Counted from the stretch's first letter, positions 1 to 5,501 are shown. The stretch is DNA of 5,501 nt from Salinibacterium sp. (GCA_025352485.1 JANXTJ010000215.1:1-5501); one strand, 5' to 3'. Translations and numbers: made by a program. Notes: generated by a model from the sequence alone, not told the origin.

Positions 1-540
1 GTCGCCATTGGGGCGATCGTCAGCATCGTGACCGTGATGGTCACGTTCATGCTCGGCGCCACCCGGGTCTGGTTCTCGATGAGCCGCGATGGGCTGTTGC
101 CGAAGTGGTTCGCGAAGACGGATGCCAAGCGGCACGTCCCCACGCGAGTCACCTGGATCGTCGGCGGGGGCGCTGCACTTTTCGCGGGCTTCCTGCCAAT
201 CACCATCGTGGCTGAACTGACCAATATCGGCATCCTGATTGCGTTTGTCGTCGTGTGTTTCGCCGTCATCGCGCTGCGCTACCGACACCCGGAAATTCCC
301 CGCACCTTCCGTCTTCCTTTGATGCCGATCGTGCCGATAATCGGGATCGGATTCTCGCTCTGGCTGGTCGCCTCCCTACCCTGGGAGACCTGGCTGCGAT
401 TCGCCGCGTGGCTCGTCATCGGGCTCGCGGTCTACTTCAGCTACGGTCGCAAGCACTCCCTGCTCAATCCGAGCAGCCCTCGGCTGAAGCCGGCAGCAGC
501 TGCCGAGCCCAAGAAACCTGATCAGCGCGCTGCGCCGTAG
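1..540 (+). CDS. APC-superfamily amino acid permease, C-terminal part (5' end outside window)
   Basis: The frame is open from base 1 and ends at TAG 538-540, giving 179 visible residues; the N-terminal part lies upstream. The protein is very hydrophobic, with about four to five membrane segments. It carries blocks typical of the cationic amino acid transporter (CAT-like, TC 2.A.3.3) branch: GATRVWFSMSRDGLLPKWF near visible residues 19-37, AELTNIGILIAF near 71-82, and SLPWETWLRF followed by a last helix and YGRKHS near 122-150. The tail after the last helix is hydrophilic, rich in Ala, Pro and Lys, and probably cytoplasmic. The family moves amino acids across the cytoplasmic membrane by proton-coupled symport or exchange. 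Substrate cannot be read from this fragment. It lies 137 bp upstream of leuS on the same strand, with a possible terminator between them, so co-transcription is not required. Confidence 0.9.
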   Translation, partial: VAIGAIVSIVTVMVTFMLGATRVWFSMSRDGLLPKWFAKTDAKRHVPTRVTWIVGGGAALFAGFLPITIVAELTNIGILIAFVVVCFAVIALRYRHPEIPRTFRLPLMPIVPIIGIGFSLWLVASLPWETWLRFAAWLVIGLAVYFSYGRKHSLLNPSSPRLKPAAAAEPKKPDQRAAP

Positions 541-550
541 CGGGCCGGGA

Positions 551-576
551 TGCCGCTGAATCCGCTTTCGGCGGCA
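551..576 (+). terminator. Possible hairpin terminator after the permease gene
   Basis: TGCCGCTGAA (551-560) pairs with TTCGGCGGCA (567-576) through ten positions, one of them a G-T wobble, leaving a 6-base loop. It starts 10 bp after the permease stop codon. No T-run follows, so it is not a classical intrinsic terminator; hairpins lacking a U-tract have been proposed as terminators in actinobacteria. It could equally be an mRNA-stabilising 3' structure. Confidence 0.4.
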
Positions 577-624
577 TCACCGGTAGCCTTGTGGGGCCGT
601 TCGTTCCGCGACGAATGGCCATCT

Positions 625-688
625 CGATCAACGGTGATCGGCACACCCCACCCGCACGGCAATGAATTGAGATCTCCGTGACCGATCA
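625..688 (+). promoter_or_regulatory. leuS leader with three mutually complementary GATC-centred segments
   Basis: CGATCA (625-630) is a perfect inverted repeat of TGATCG (635-640) with a 4-base spacer. The same TGATCGG (635-641) is also perfectly complementary to CCGATCA (682-688), which covers codons 2-4 of leuS right after the GTG start at 678. The two pairings exclude each other. A further palindrome, GAGATCTC (669-676), ends 1 base before the start codon. This could be an operator or a translational switch, or chance from four GATC sites within 62 bp. No clear -35/-10 pair could be assigned in 541-677, and no T-box or other known riboswitch was recognised. Confidence 0.25.
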
Positions 689-3266
689 GCGCGACACCCC
701 CCGCCAGCACGACGACCGTGACGACGTGCCTGGCTACGATTTCGCAGCTCTCCAGGCCAAATGGGGCCCGATTTGGGAGGAGCGCAAGCCGTTCTCGACC
801 GACTCCGCCGACACTCGGCCGCGCAAATACATTCTCGATATGTTTCCGTATCCCTCCGGCGACCTGCACATGGGCCACGCCGAAGCGTTCGCGCTCGGCG
901 ACATCCCGGCCCGCTACTGGCGTCAGCAGGGTTTCAACGTGCTGCACCCGATCGGCTGGGATTCGTTCGGCCTGCAGGCCGAGAACGCGGCGATCAAGCG
1001 CGGTGTGAACCCACGCGACTGGACCTACGCCAACATCGCCCAGCAGAAGGAGTCGTTCAAGCGCTACGCGCCGAGCTTCGACTGGGATCGCGAACTGCAC
1101 ACCAGTGACCCCGAGTATTACAAGTGGAACCAGTGGCTGTTTCTTAAGCTGTTCGAAAAGGGTCTGGCTTACCGCAAAGAGAGCTGGGTCAACTGGGACC
1201 CGATAGACCAGACGGTTCTGGCTAATGAGCAGGTGCTCGCTGATGGCACGTCCGACCGCTCCGGCGCTGTCGTGGTCAAGAAGAAGCTGACGCAGTGGTA
1301 CTTCAAGATCACCGACTACGCCGACCGGCTGCTCGATGACCTCAACCAGCTCGAGGGCACCTGGCCGAGCAAAGTCATCGCGATGCAGCGCAACTGGATC
1401 GGCCGTTCCATCGGTGCCGACGTCGACTTCGAGATCGAGGGGCGCGCCGAGAAGCTCACCGTATTCACCACCAGGCCAGACACCCTCTATGGCGCGACCT
1501 TCATGGTCGTTGCCCCCGACTCCGATCTCGCCGCCGAGCTGGTGGCGTCCGCTGACGCGCAGACGAAGAGCGACTTCACCACGTACCTCGAGCTTGTGCA
1601 GAAAAACACCGAGATCGAGCGACAGGATGCCTCGCGCCCGAAGACCGGCGTGCCGCTGGGCCGGTTCGCGATCAACCCGGCAAACGGGGAACGCCTTCCG
1701 GTCTGGGCGGCCGACTACGTACTCGCCGACTACGGCCACGGAGCCGTCATGGGCGTGCCAGCCCATGACCAACGCGACCTCGATTTCGCGCGCAAATTTG
1801 GGCTTCCGGTGCGCGTCGTTGTCGACATCAACGCGCCGGTGACCGGGGCGATCCCCGTGCTCGAACTCGACGAGCACGGTCAGGCGATCCTGCCAGACGA
1901 TCTGCCGCCACTCAACCCCGCCGAGACCGGCATCGCGCTGGCGGGCGAGGGCAGGATGATCAACTCCGGCCCGCTCGACGGTCTGAGCAAGAACAACGCC
2001 ATCAAGCGCATCATTGAGCAGCTGGAGGCGACCGGCGGTGGGCGTGCGGCGAAGGTCTATCGGCTGCGCGACTGGCTGATCAGCCGACAGCGGTTCTGGG
2101 GCACCCCGATCCCGATCGTGCACGGCGCCGATGGCGCACTTATTCCCGTGCCGCTCGACCAACTGCCGGTCGTTCTGCCGCCTACCGATGGCCTCGATCT
2201 TCAGCCCAAGGGCAAGTCGCCGCTGGCCGCCGCCACCGACTGGGTGAACGTCGCGAACCCGATCGATGGCACACCGGCGCTGCGCGACCCCGACACGATG
2301 GACACCTTCGTCGACAGCTCGTGGTACTTTCTTCGCTTCCTCAACCCGCACGACGACCTGCAGGCCTTCGACCCGAAAGAGGCCGACAAGTGGGCTCCGG
2401 TCGACCAGTATGTCGGGGGAGTCGAGCACGCGATCCTGCACCTGCTCTACGCGCGCTTCATCACGAAGGTGCTGTTTGACCTCGGTTACATCAGCTTCAC
2501 CGAGCCGTTCAGCGCGTTGCTCAATCAGGGCATGGTGCTCTCCGGCGGCTCAAAGATGTCGAAGTCGAAAGGTGGTGTTAACCTCGGCGACGAGCTCGAC
2601 TCGCACGGTGTCGACGCGATCCGGCTCACGATGGCCTTCGCCGGGCCGCCGGAAGATGACATCAACTGGGAGGATGTCTCCCCGGCTGGAAGCGCGAAGT
2701 TCCTTGCCCGCGCGTGGCGGCTCGCTAACGACGTTACGAGCGCGCCGGAGGTCGACTGGAAGACCGGCGACCTGTCGCTTCGCCGCCAGACGCATCGCTT
2801 CCTGCATGACGTGCCCGCCATGATCGAGGCCACCAAGTTCAATGTGGCAATCGCTCGCATTATGGAGCTCGTGAACGCCACCCGCAAGGCCATCGACGGC
2901 GCGCCCGGGCCCGCGGATGCCGCCGTCCGCGAGGCGACAGAGGCCGTCACCGTCGCCCTGAGCCTGTTCGCCCCCTACGCGGCCGAAGAGATGTGGGAGA
3001 TGCTGGGTTACCCGCCTTTCGTCGCCTTCGCCGGCTGGCGTAAGGCCGACCCGACGCTTCTCATCGAGGATTCCCTGATCGCGGTGGTGCAGGTCGATGG
3101 CAAGGTGCGCGACAAGTTTGAGGTGTCCCCGAAGATCTCCGGCGAGGATCTCGAGAAGCTCGCCAGAGCCTCCGCGAGCGTGCAGCGCTCGATCGGTGAT
3201 CGCGAAATTGTCAACGTGATCGTGCGTGCCCCTCGCATCGTCAACATCGCCACTCGGCCGGTGTAG
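678..3266 (+). CDS. leuS: Leucyl-tRNA synthetase (LeuRS)
   Basis: The 862-residue product is a class Ia aminoacyl-tRNA synthetase that charges tRNA-Leu with leucine in the cytoplasm using ATP. The family-defining signatures are all present. They are the HIGH motif as HMGH at 64-67 after ILDMFPYPSGD, and QRNWIGRS at 237-244 leading into the CP1 editing domain. The editing domain has the Thr-rich TTRPDT at 264-269 and HDQRD at 363-367 (Asp367 matches the E. coli editing Asp345). RDWLISRQRFWG follows at 464-475, VDSSWYFLRF from 545, KMSKS at 626-630, a helical anticodon-binding region about 690-800, and a C-terminal domain starting near VVQVDGKVRD (803-812). Length is normal for bacteria. GTG 678 is the first possible start after in-frame TGA 663-665; the Shine-Dalgarno match is weak (GAGA at 669-672). 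Zinc-finger cysteines seen in some LeuRSs are absent. The last 15 codons and stop are duplicated downstream. Confidence 0.98.
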   Translation: MTDQRDTPRQHDDRDDVPGYDFAALQAKWGPIWEERKPFSTDSADTRPRKYILDMFPYPSGDLHMGHAEAFALGDIPARYWRQQGFNVLHPIGWDSFGLQAENAAIKRGVNPRDWTYANIAQQKESFKRYAPSFDWDRELHTSDPEYYKWNQWLFLKLFEKGLAYRKESWVNWDPIDQTVLANEQVLADGTSDRSGAVVVKKKLTQWYFKITDYADRLLDDLNQLEGTWPSKVIAMQRNWIGRSIGADVDFEIEGRAEKLTVFTTRPDTLYGATFMVVAPDSDLAAELVASADAQTKSDFTTYLELVQKNTEIERQDASRPKTGVPLGRFAINPANGERLPVWAADYVLADYGHGAVMGVPAHDQRDLDFARKFGLPVRVVVDINAPVTGAIPVLELDEHGQAILPDDLPPLNPAETGIALAGEGRMINSGPLDGLSKNNAIKRIIEQLEATGGGRAAKVYRLRDWLISRQRFWGTPIPIVHGADGALIPVPLDQLPVVLPPTDGLDLQPKGKSPLAAATDWVNVANPIDGTPALRDPDTMDTFVDSSWYFLRFLNPHDDLQAFDPKEADKWAPVDQYVGGVEHAILHLLYARFITKVLFDLGYISFTEPFSALLNQGMVLSGGSKMSKSKGGVNLGDELDSHGVDAIRLTMAFAGPPEDDINWEDVSPAGSAKFLARAWRLANDVTSAPEVDWKTGDLSLRRQTHRFLHDVPAMIEATKFNVAIARIMELVNATRKAIDGAPGPADAAVREATEAVTVALSLFAPYAAEEMWEMLGYPPFVAFAGWRKADPTLLIEDSLIAVVQVDGKVRDKFEVSPKISGEDLEKLARASASVQRSIGDREIVNVIVRAPRIVNIATRPV

Positions 3267-3306
3267 CCCACAGCTTTGGCGCGGCGGGTACCCCGCAGCG
3301 TGGCGC
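3219..3306 (+). repeat. 88-bp direct repeat, copy 1 (3' end of leuS plus 40 bp)
   Basis: These 88 bases are identical to 4055-4142, an offset of 836 bp. The match begins exactly at a leuS codon boundary (Ile848), covers the last 15 sense codons and the TAG stop, and runs 40 bp past it. The bases just outside differ on both sides (G3218 against C4054, G3307 against C4143). Inside lies a small inverted repeat, GCGGG (3284-3288) and CCCGC (3292-3296) with a 3-base loop, which may be a leuS terminator or a recombination core. This copy completes leuS. Confidence 0.97.
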
Positions 3307-3577
3307 GGTTCTTCCGCTGGCGCACGCCAATGACGTACCGTAGGCCGAATGCGGATCGGGTGGCTTTATCTTCGTTTGGTCAGCTTCGCCGCGGGCGTGG
3401 CACAGGGTCTCATCGCCGTCTTCGGCGGCGGCAACGGGGATCCGGACATCCTGCACCAGCCCGTTGAGCATCCAGACGGCAGCGGATCACGCCCGGGCGG
3501 GCGGTCGCGGCGGCGCAGATCAGGGCGTGGATTACGACGGCGGCGAAAAGCCGGGACTTCCTAGCTGTACTTGCCCG
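3307..3577. other. Islet segment with no recognisable gene
   Basis: This stretch lies between repeat copy 1 and the toxin stop codon. Two short overlapping open frames exist: plus 3349-3564 (71 codons, hydrophobic start MRIGWLYLRLVSFAAG, then a very Arg-rich tail) and minus 3241-3471 (76 codons, running into the repeat). Neither resembles a family I know. The Arg-rich tail is what GC-rich non-coding DNA gives when translated. A short inverted repeat, CTAGC (3561-3565) and GCTAG (3577-3581), overlaps the toxin stop but makes only a weak hairpin. It may be decayed sequence brought in with the islet. Confidence 0.5.
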
Positions 3578-3751
3578 CTAGACGTGATAGACATCTCTGC
3601 GATGTCCGACCGTGACGATCACGACTAACAGCACGCCGTGCTCGACGCTGTAGAGGATGCTGTCGTTGCCGACTCGCACACGAAGCCCTGGCCGGCCTTC
3701 AGTGCCTCGGCGCCGGGCGGCGAGGGTCTTCGGCGACTGATATTTGCTCAT
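3578..3751 (-). CDS. Short RelE/ParE-superfamily toxin, probably internally truncated
   Basis: The 57-residue product begins MSKYQ and ends with a typical RelE/ParE C-terminal half: GLRVRVGNDSILY (22-34), a hydrophobic strand VLLVVIVTVGH (40-50), and HRRDVY (50-55). In RelE-type mRNA interferases, basic residues and a C-terminal Tyr in these places contribute to ribosome-dependent mRNA cleavage. Family members usually have about 85-95 residues. Here only about 20 residues precede the LRVRVG strand, so the two N-terminal helices seem missing, as after an in-frame internal deletion. ATG 3751-3749 overlaps the antitoxin TGA as ATGA, the usual arrangement for translational coupling; an in-frame ATG at 3784 would only add residues overlapping the antitoxin. 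Transcription runs towards the 3' end of leuS. Homology is fairly clear; toxicity is doubtful, and it may be a pseudogene. Confidence 0.75.
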   Translation of the reverse strand: MSKYQSPKTLAARRRGTEGRPGLRVRVGNDSILYSVEHGVLLVVIVTVGHRRDVYHV

Positions 3752-3996
3752 TCCCGGCCGAGGTCGGCCTTCGCCTGAGCCCATGGGATGTTTTCGCCCT
3801 CGTCGGCCATGGCCTCGTCGAACGTGCGGGCATCCTCGGCCTCCTCGAGGGCGTCCATCATGCGGTCGTACTGTTCTGGGCTCACGATAACCGCCTCGGT
3901 CTTGCCGTGACGCTCAACGAAGATCGCCTCTCTGCGAGCTCGGGCAATGAGCTCGGGGAGCTTCGCGCGGGCAGCGCTGATGCTGATGGAGGTCAT
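3748..3996 (-). CDS. Phd/YefM-family antitoxin
   Basis: The 82-residue product starts MTSISISAARAKLPELIARA, the N-terminal Phd/YefM DNA-binding fold. IFVERHGKTEAVIVSPEQYDRMM (25-47) is the family's core strand-turn-strand with the conserved HGK-AV-VSPE-Y pattern. A C-terminal acidic tail (EEAEDARTFDEAMADEGENI) follows, the part that normally becomes ordered on the toxin. Length is typical, so the gene looks intact. Such proteins neutralise the partner toxin and repress their own promoter. The frame stays open upstream into antisense comEA sequence, but the family N-terminus fixes the start at ATG 3996. AAGG sits only 1 base before that ATG, too close for a good Shine-Dalgarno, so leaderless translation is possible. 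The stop overlaps the toxin start by 4 bp. Confidence 0.9.
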   Translation of the reverse strand: MTSISISAARAKLPELIARARREAIFVERHGKTEAVIVSPEQYDRMMDALEEAEDARTFDEAMADEGENIPWAQAKADLGRE

Positions 3997-4038
3997 ACCT
4001 TCAAATACAGTTTCGCCTTGTTTTGGTACATGATTGCC
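3997..4038 (-). promoter_or_regulatory. Likely promoter/operator of the toxin-antitoxin module
   Basis: The stretch just upstream of the antitoxin start is distinctly A/T-rich (about 37% GC over 3997-4034) in otherwise GC-rich DNA, as expected for a promoter. On the minus strand, TGTATT (4009-4004) could be a -10 element placing transcription start about at the A of the antitoxin ATG; no good -35 is seen. A GTAC-centred site (minus strand TGTACC, 4030-4025) resembles the TGTACA core bound by YefM-type antitoxins but is not a full palindrome. The exact elements are inferred. Confidence 0.4.
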
Positions 4039-4054
4039 GCGACGTGCGTGCCGC

Positions 4055-4142
4055 ATCGTGCGTGCCCCTCGCATCGTCAACATCGCCACTCGGCCGGTGT
4101 AGCCCACAGCTTTGGCGCGGCGGGTACCCCGCAGCGTGGCGC
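4055..4142 (+). repeat. 88-bp direct repeat, copy 2 (displaced leuS 3' end)
   Basis: This copy is identical to 3219-3306 but is preceded by islet DNA, so its 15 leuS codons and stop have no gene body. It is followed 16 bp later by the comEA start, which suggests that its non-coding part is the original leuS-comEA spacer. Joining 3306 to 4143 would leave 56 bp between the leuS stop and the comEA GTG. In this copy the flanking C4143 lets GGCGC (4114-4118) pair with GCGCC (4139-4143) around the inner GCGGG/CCCGC stem. Confidence 0.97.
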
Positions 4143-4158
4143 CGCCTAGCGTCGGCAC

Positions 4159-4749
4159 GTGGATGAAGTGCTTGACGCCCGACGTGCCCGTCTTCGGGTG
4201 CGCCTCGGCGCCGTCGCGGTACTGCTGCTCGTTGCGCTGGGCTGCGCCGTGCTGGTGTCGGCGCTGGGCGAGCACGGATCGGCGGCTGATGTCGCGCGGC
4301 CCGCCGGTACGGCATCCGCGGCACCGCCAACCGGAGCGCAGATTTTCGTGCACATTCTCGGGTCGGTCACGCGGCCCGGCCTCTACCAGGTGCGCGAGGG
4401 GGACCGCGCCGTCGACGTCGTGGCCGCCGCCGGGGGGTTCACCGAAACAGCAGACCGCTCCCAGCTCAACCTCGCCAGGTTTCTGGTTGACGGCGAGCAG
4501 ATCTATGTTCCGGCGCTGGGCGAAACGCCGGCTGCCGCCGTCGGAACCAGCGCGGGTGGAATCGTCAATATCAATACTGCCGACGAGACCATCCTCGAAA
4601 CTCTGCCGCGAGTGGGCCCCGCGATGGCAGCCCGAATCATCGCGTGGCGGGAAGCGAACGGAAGATTCGCGACCATCGAAGATCTCATGAGTGTCACGGG
4701 CATCGGCGACAAAACGTTCGAGGGCCTGAAAGATCTCGTCACGGTATGA
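4159..4749 (+). CDS. comEA: ComEA-family DNA-binding competence protein
   Basis: The 196-residue product has a short basic N-terminus (DARRARLRVR), one membrane anchor at about 16-36, then an Ala/Pro-rich linker. An SLBB-type domain follows at about 61-118 (FVHILGSVTRPGLYQV, later GEQIYVPALGE). A C-terminal helix-hairpin-helix pair spans about 134-194 (VNINTADETILETLPRVGP, ARIIAWREANGRF, MSVTGIGDKTFEGLKDL). ComEA is a membrane-anchored receptor that binds double-stranded DNA outside the membrane and passes it to the ComEC channel. GTG 4159 is the first start after the in-frame TAG 4147-4149; GTG 4168 is an alternative, and neither has a clear Shine-Dalgarno. The gene overlaps comEC by 4 bp. 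It was probably once transcribed with leuS, and the islet now separates them by about 890 bp. Confidence 0.92.
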   Translation: MDEVLDARRARLRVRLGAVAVLLLVALGCAVLVSALGEHGSAADVARPAGTASAAPPTGAQIFVHILGSVTRPGLYQVREGDRAVDVVAAAGGFTETADRSQLNLARFLVDGEQIYVPALGETPAAAVGTSAGGIVNINTADETILETLPRVGPAMAARIIAWREANGRFATIEDLMSVTGIGDKTFEGLKDLVTV

Positions 4750-5501
4750 CAATCGACCTGCGGCTCGGCCTGCCCGGAGTCGCCGCGTGGGCCGCCGCTG
4801 GCTTCATCATCGCCGTCCCCGGCGCCGCGTTGCCGGTCGCCGTCGGCCTGTGGCTGGCGGCAGGGGTACTTCTTGCCCTACGGCTGCGATTCAGCGCGGT
4901 GGCAGCCCTCGCGCTGGCGGCCGCGGCACTGTGCTGCACGGCCACCGCTATCCAGTCACCGGGGAGGCAGCCCACCACCCTCGTCGCCGCGGCGAGCTCA
5001 GGGCGTCTGGTGGTCGCCCTCGCGACGACGACAGCAACGGTGCTGCCGGGCCGGGGCTCCTTCGGTGCGACCCTGATCCGGGTCGGGGAGGATCGCGTGA
5101 CCGTTCCCGTTCTGGTCTTCGGTGAGCGGCCGCCGCAGCGGATCGGGATCGGCGCGACAATCTCACTCACCGGTACCCTCACCGCGGCCGAGCCCGGCGA
5201 CGACATCGCTTTCCTCTTCTTCACGGAAAATCCCCCGATCACAGTCGGAGACCCACCGTGGTTTCTCGACTGGGCCAATGGGCTACGGTCGGGGTTCCTC
5301 GGCGCGGCGACGGCGTTGCCCGGCGACGGCGGCGACCTGCTTGCCGGGCTCGCGATCGGCGACACCAGTGCCGTCAGTACTGAACTCAGCGCCGCAATGA
5401 AAAGCAGCTCGCTGAGTCACTTAACGGCGGTTTCCGGCGCAAATTGTGCAGTGGTGATCGGCCTTGTGGTGATCGCGGGCGCCGCGCTCGGGATGTCGCG
5501 C
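4746..5501 (+). CDS. comEC: ComEC/Rec2-family DNA uptake channel, N-terminal part (3' end outside window)
   Basis: ATG 4746 overlaps the comEA stop (ATGA), and the frame stays open for 252 codons to the window edge. The start MTIDLRLGLPGVAAW is followed by hydrophobic helices at about 11-29, 30-47 and 50-66. A soluble beta-rich stretch of DUF4131/OB-fold type follows at about 75-170 (GRLVVALATTT, ATLIRVGEDRVTVPVLVFGE, GATISLTGTL). GLAIGDTSAVS (201-211) and SLSHLTAVSGANCAVV (222-237) match the opening of the Competence membrane domain. ComEC forms the inner-membrane channel that takes up single-stranded DNA during transformation; many members also have a C-terminal metallo-beta-lactamase-like domain, which would lie beyond the edge. 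The ATGA overlap points to translational coupling with comEA. Confidence 0.93.
   Translation, partial: MTIDLRLGLPGVAAWAAAGFIIAVPGAALPVAVGLWLAAGVLLALRLRFSAVAALALAAAALCCTATAIQSPGRQPTTLVAAASSGRLVVALATTTATVLPGRGSFGATLIRVGEDRVTVPVLVFGERPPQRIGIGATISLTGTLTAAEPGDDIAFLFFTENPPITVGDPPWFLDWANGLRSGFLGAATALPGDGGDLLAGLAIGDTSAVSTELSAAMKSSSLSHLTAVSGANCAVVIGLVVIAGAALGMSR

Larger units (their letters stand above)
3307..4054. mobile_element. Repeat-bracketed islet carrying a toxin-antitoxin module
   Basis: This 748-bp segment lies between the two copies of the 88-bp direct repeat, where leuS would otherwise be followed directly by comEA. It holds a minus-strand Phd/YefM-like antitoxin gene, a short RelE/ParE-like toxin gene and about 270 bp without a recognisable gene. 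Both islet genes run against the flanking leuS and comEA. No integrase or transposase is encoded. A weak inverted repeat lies just inside the ends (3326-3339 against 4025-4038, 11 of 14 positions). The repeats resemble attL/attR of an element integrating at a gene's 3' end, but 88 bp could also result from recombination of imported DNA. That it is an insertion is inference from the repeat; the mechanism is unknown. Confidence 0.5.

Noticed and set aside
541..677. T-box riboswitch in the leuS leader
   Set aside because: The gap is only 137 bp and I find no convincing T-box core or specifier-loop arrangement.
522..2441. Long open frame of 639 codons on the minus strand
   Set aside because: It lies entirely antisense to leuS, whose product is unmistakable. 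The frame is open because of the strong third-position G/C bias, and its translation shows no known domain.
3219..4142. CRISPR array or tandem repeat
   Set aside because: Only two copies of an 88-bp unit exist, 836 bp apart, with genes between them.
3561..4150. Integron cassette idea: CTAGC/GCTAG pair near 3561-3581 and GCCTAGC at 4144-4150 resembling attC arms
   Set aside because: The heptamers do not match the RYYYAAC/GTTRRRY cores and do not form a paired attC structure; the 88-bp repeat is leuS sequence, not an attC site.
4112..4690. Plus-strand frame of 192 codons overlapping comEA
   Set aside because: It is in another frame from the ComEA domains, is rich in Ser, Arg and Pro, and starts within the repeat.
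3997..4752. Extending the antitoxin upstream to a 334-residue minus-strand protein
   Set aside because: The extra residues are antisense to comEA and repeat copy 2 and look like random GC-rich translation. The Phd/YefM N-terminus fits ATG 3996.
4739..5365. Minus-strand frame of 208 codons opposite comEC
   Set aside because: It is a low-complexity Ala/Arg/Ser/Pro translation antisense to a well-supported ComEC.

Overview
This window looks like chromosomal DNA of a high-GC Gram-positive bacterium, most likely an actinobacterium of the Microbacteriaceae. The reasons are the strong G/C bias at third codon positions, GTG starts, a LeuRS of about 860 residues without zinc-finger cysteines, and a leuS followed by comEA and comEC. 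The family-level assignment is inference; no species can be named from the sequence.

Layout: (1) positions 1-540 hold the C-terminal part of an APC-superfamily amino acid permease, followed by a short gap with a possible hairpin terminator. (2) 678-3266 is a complete leucyl-tRNA synthetase gene (leuS) with a GATC-rich, self-complementary leader. (3) 3219-3306 and 4055-4142 are an 88-bp perfect direct repeat made of the last 15 sense codons and stop of leuS plus 40 bp downstream. Between the copies lies a 748-bp islet with a minus-strand toxin-antitoxin pair: a complete Phd/YefM-type antitoxin and a short, probably internally deleted RelE/ParE-type toxin. It also has about 270 bp with no recognisable gene. 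(4) 4159-4749 is comEA and 4746-5501 is the start of comEC (cut by the window edge), overlapping by 4 bp as a DNA-uptake operon.

The best reading of the middle is that leuS and comEA were once about 56 bp apart (the distance left after removing one 836-bp repeat unit). A small toxin-antitoxin islet then entered at the 3' end of leuS, duplicating that end and leaving leuS intact. No integrase, transposase or classical terminal inverted repeats are visible, so the mechanism is open: site-specific integration with att-like repeats, passive mobilisation, or recombination of incoming DNA. The housekeeping genes look functional, while the toxin half of the module appears damaged. I do not see a clearly new multi-gene system; the repeat-bracketed islet is the most interesting part.
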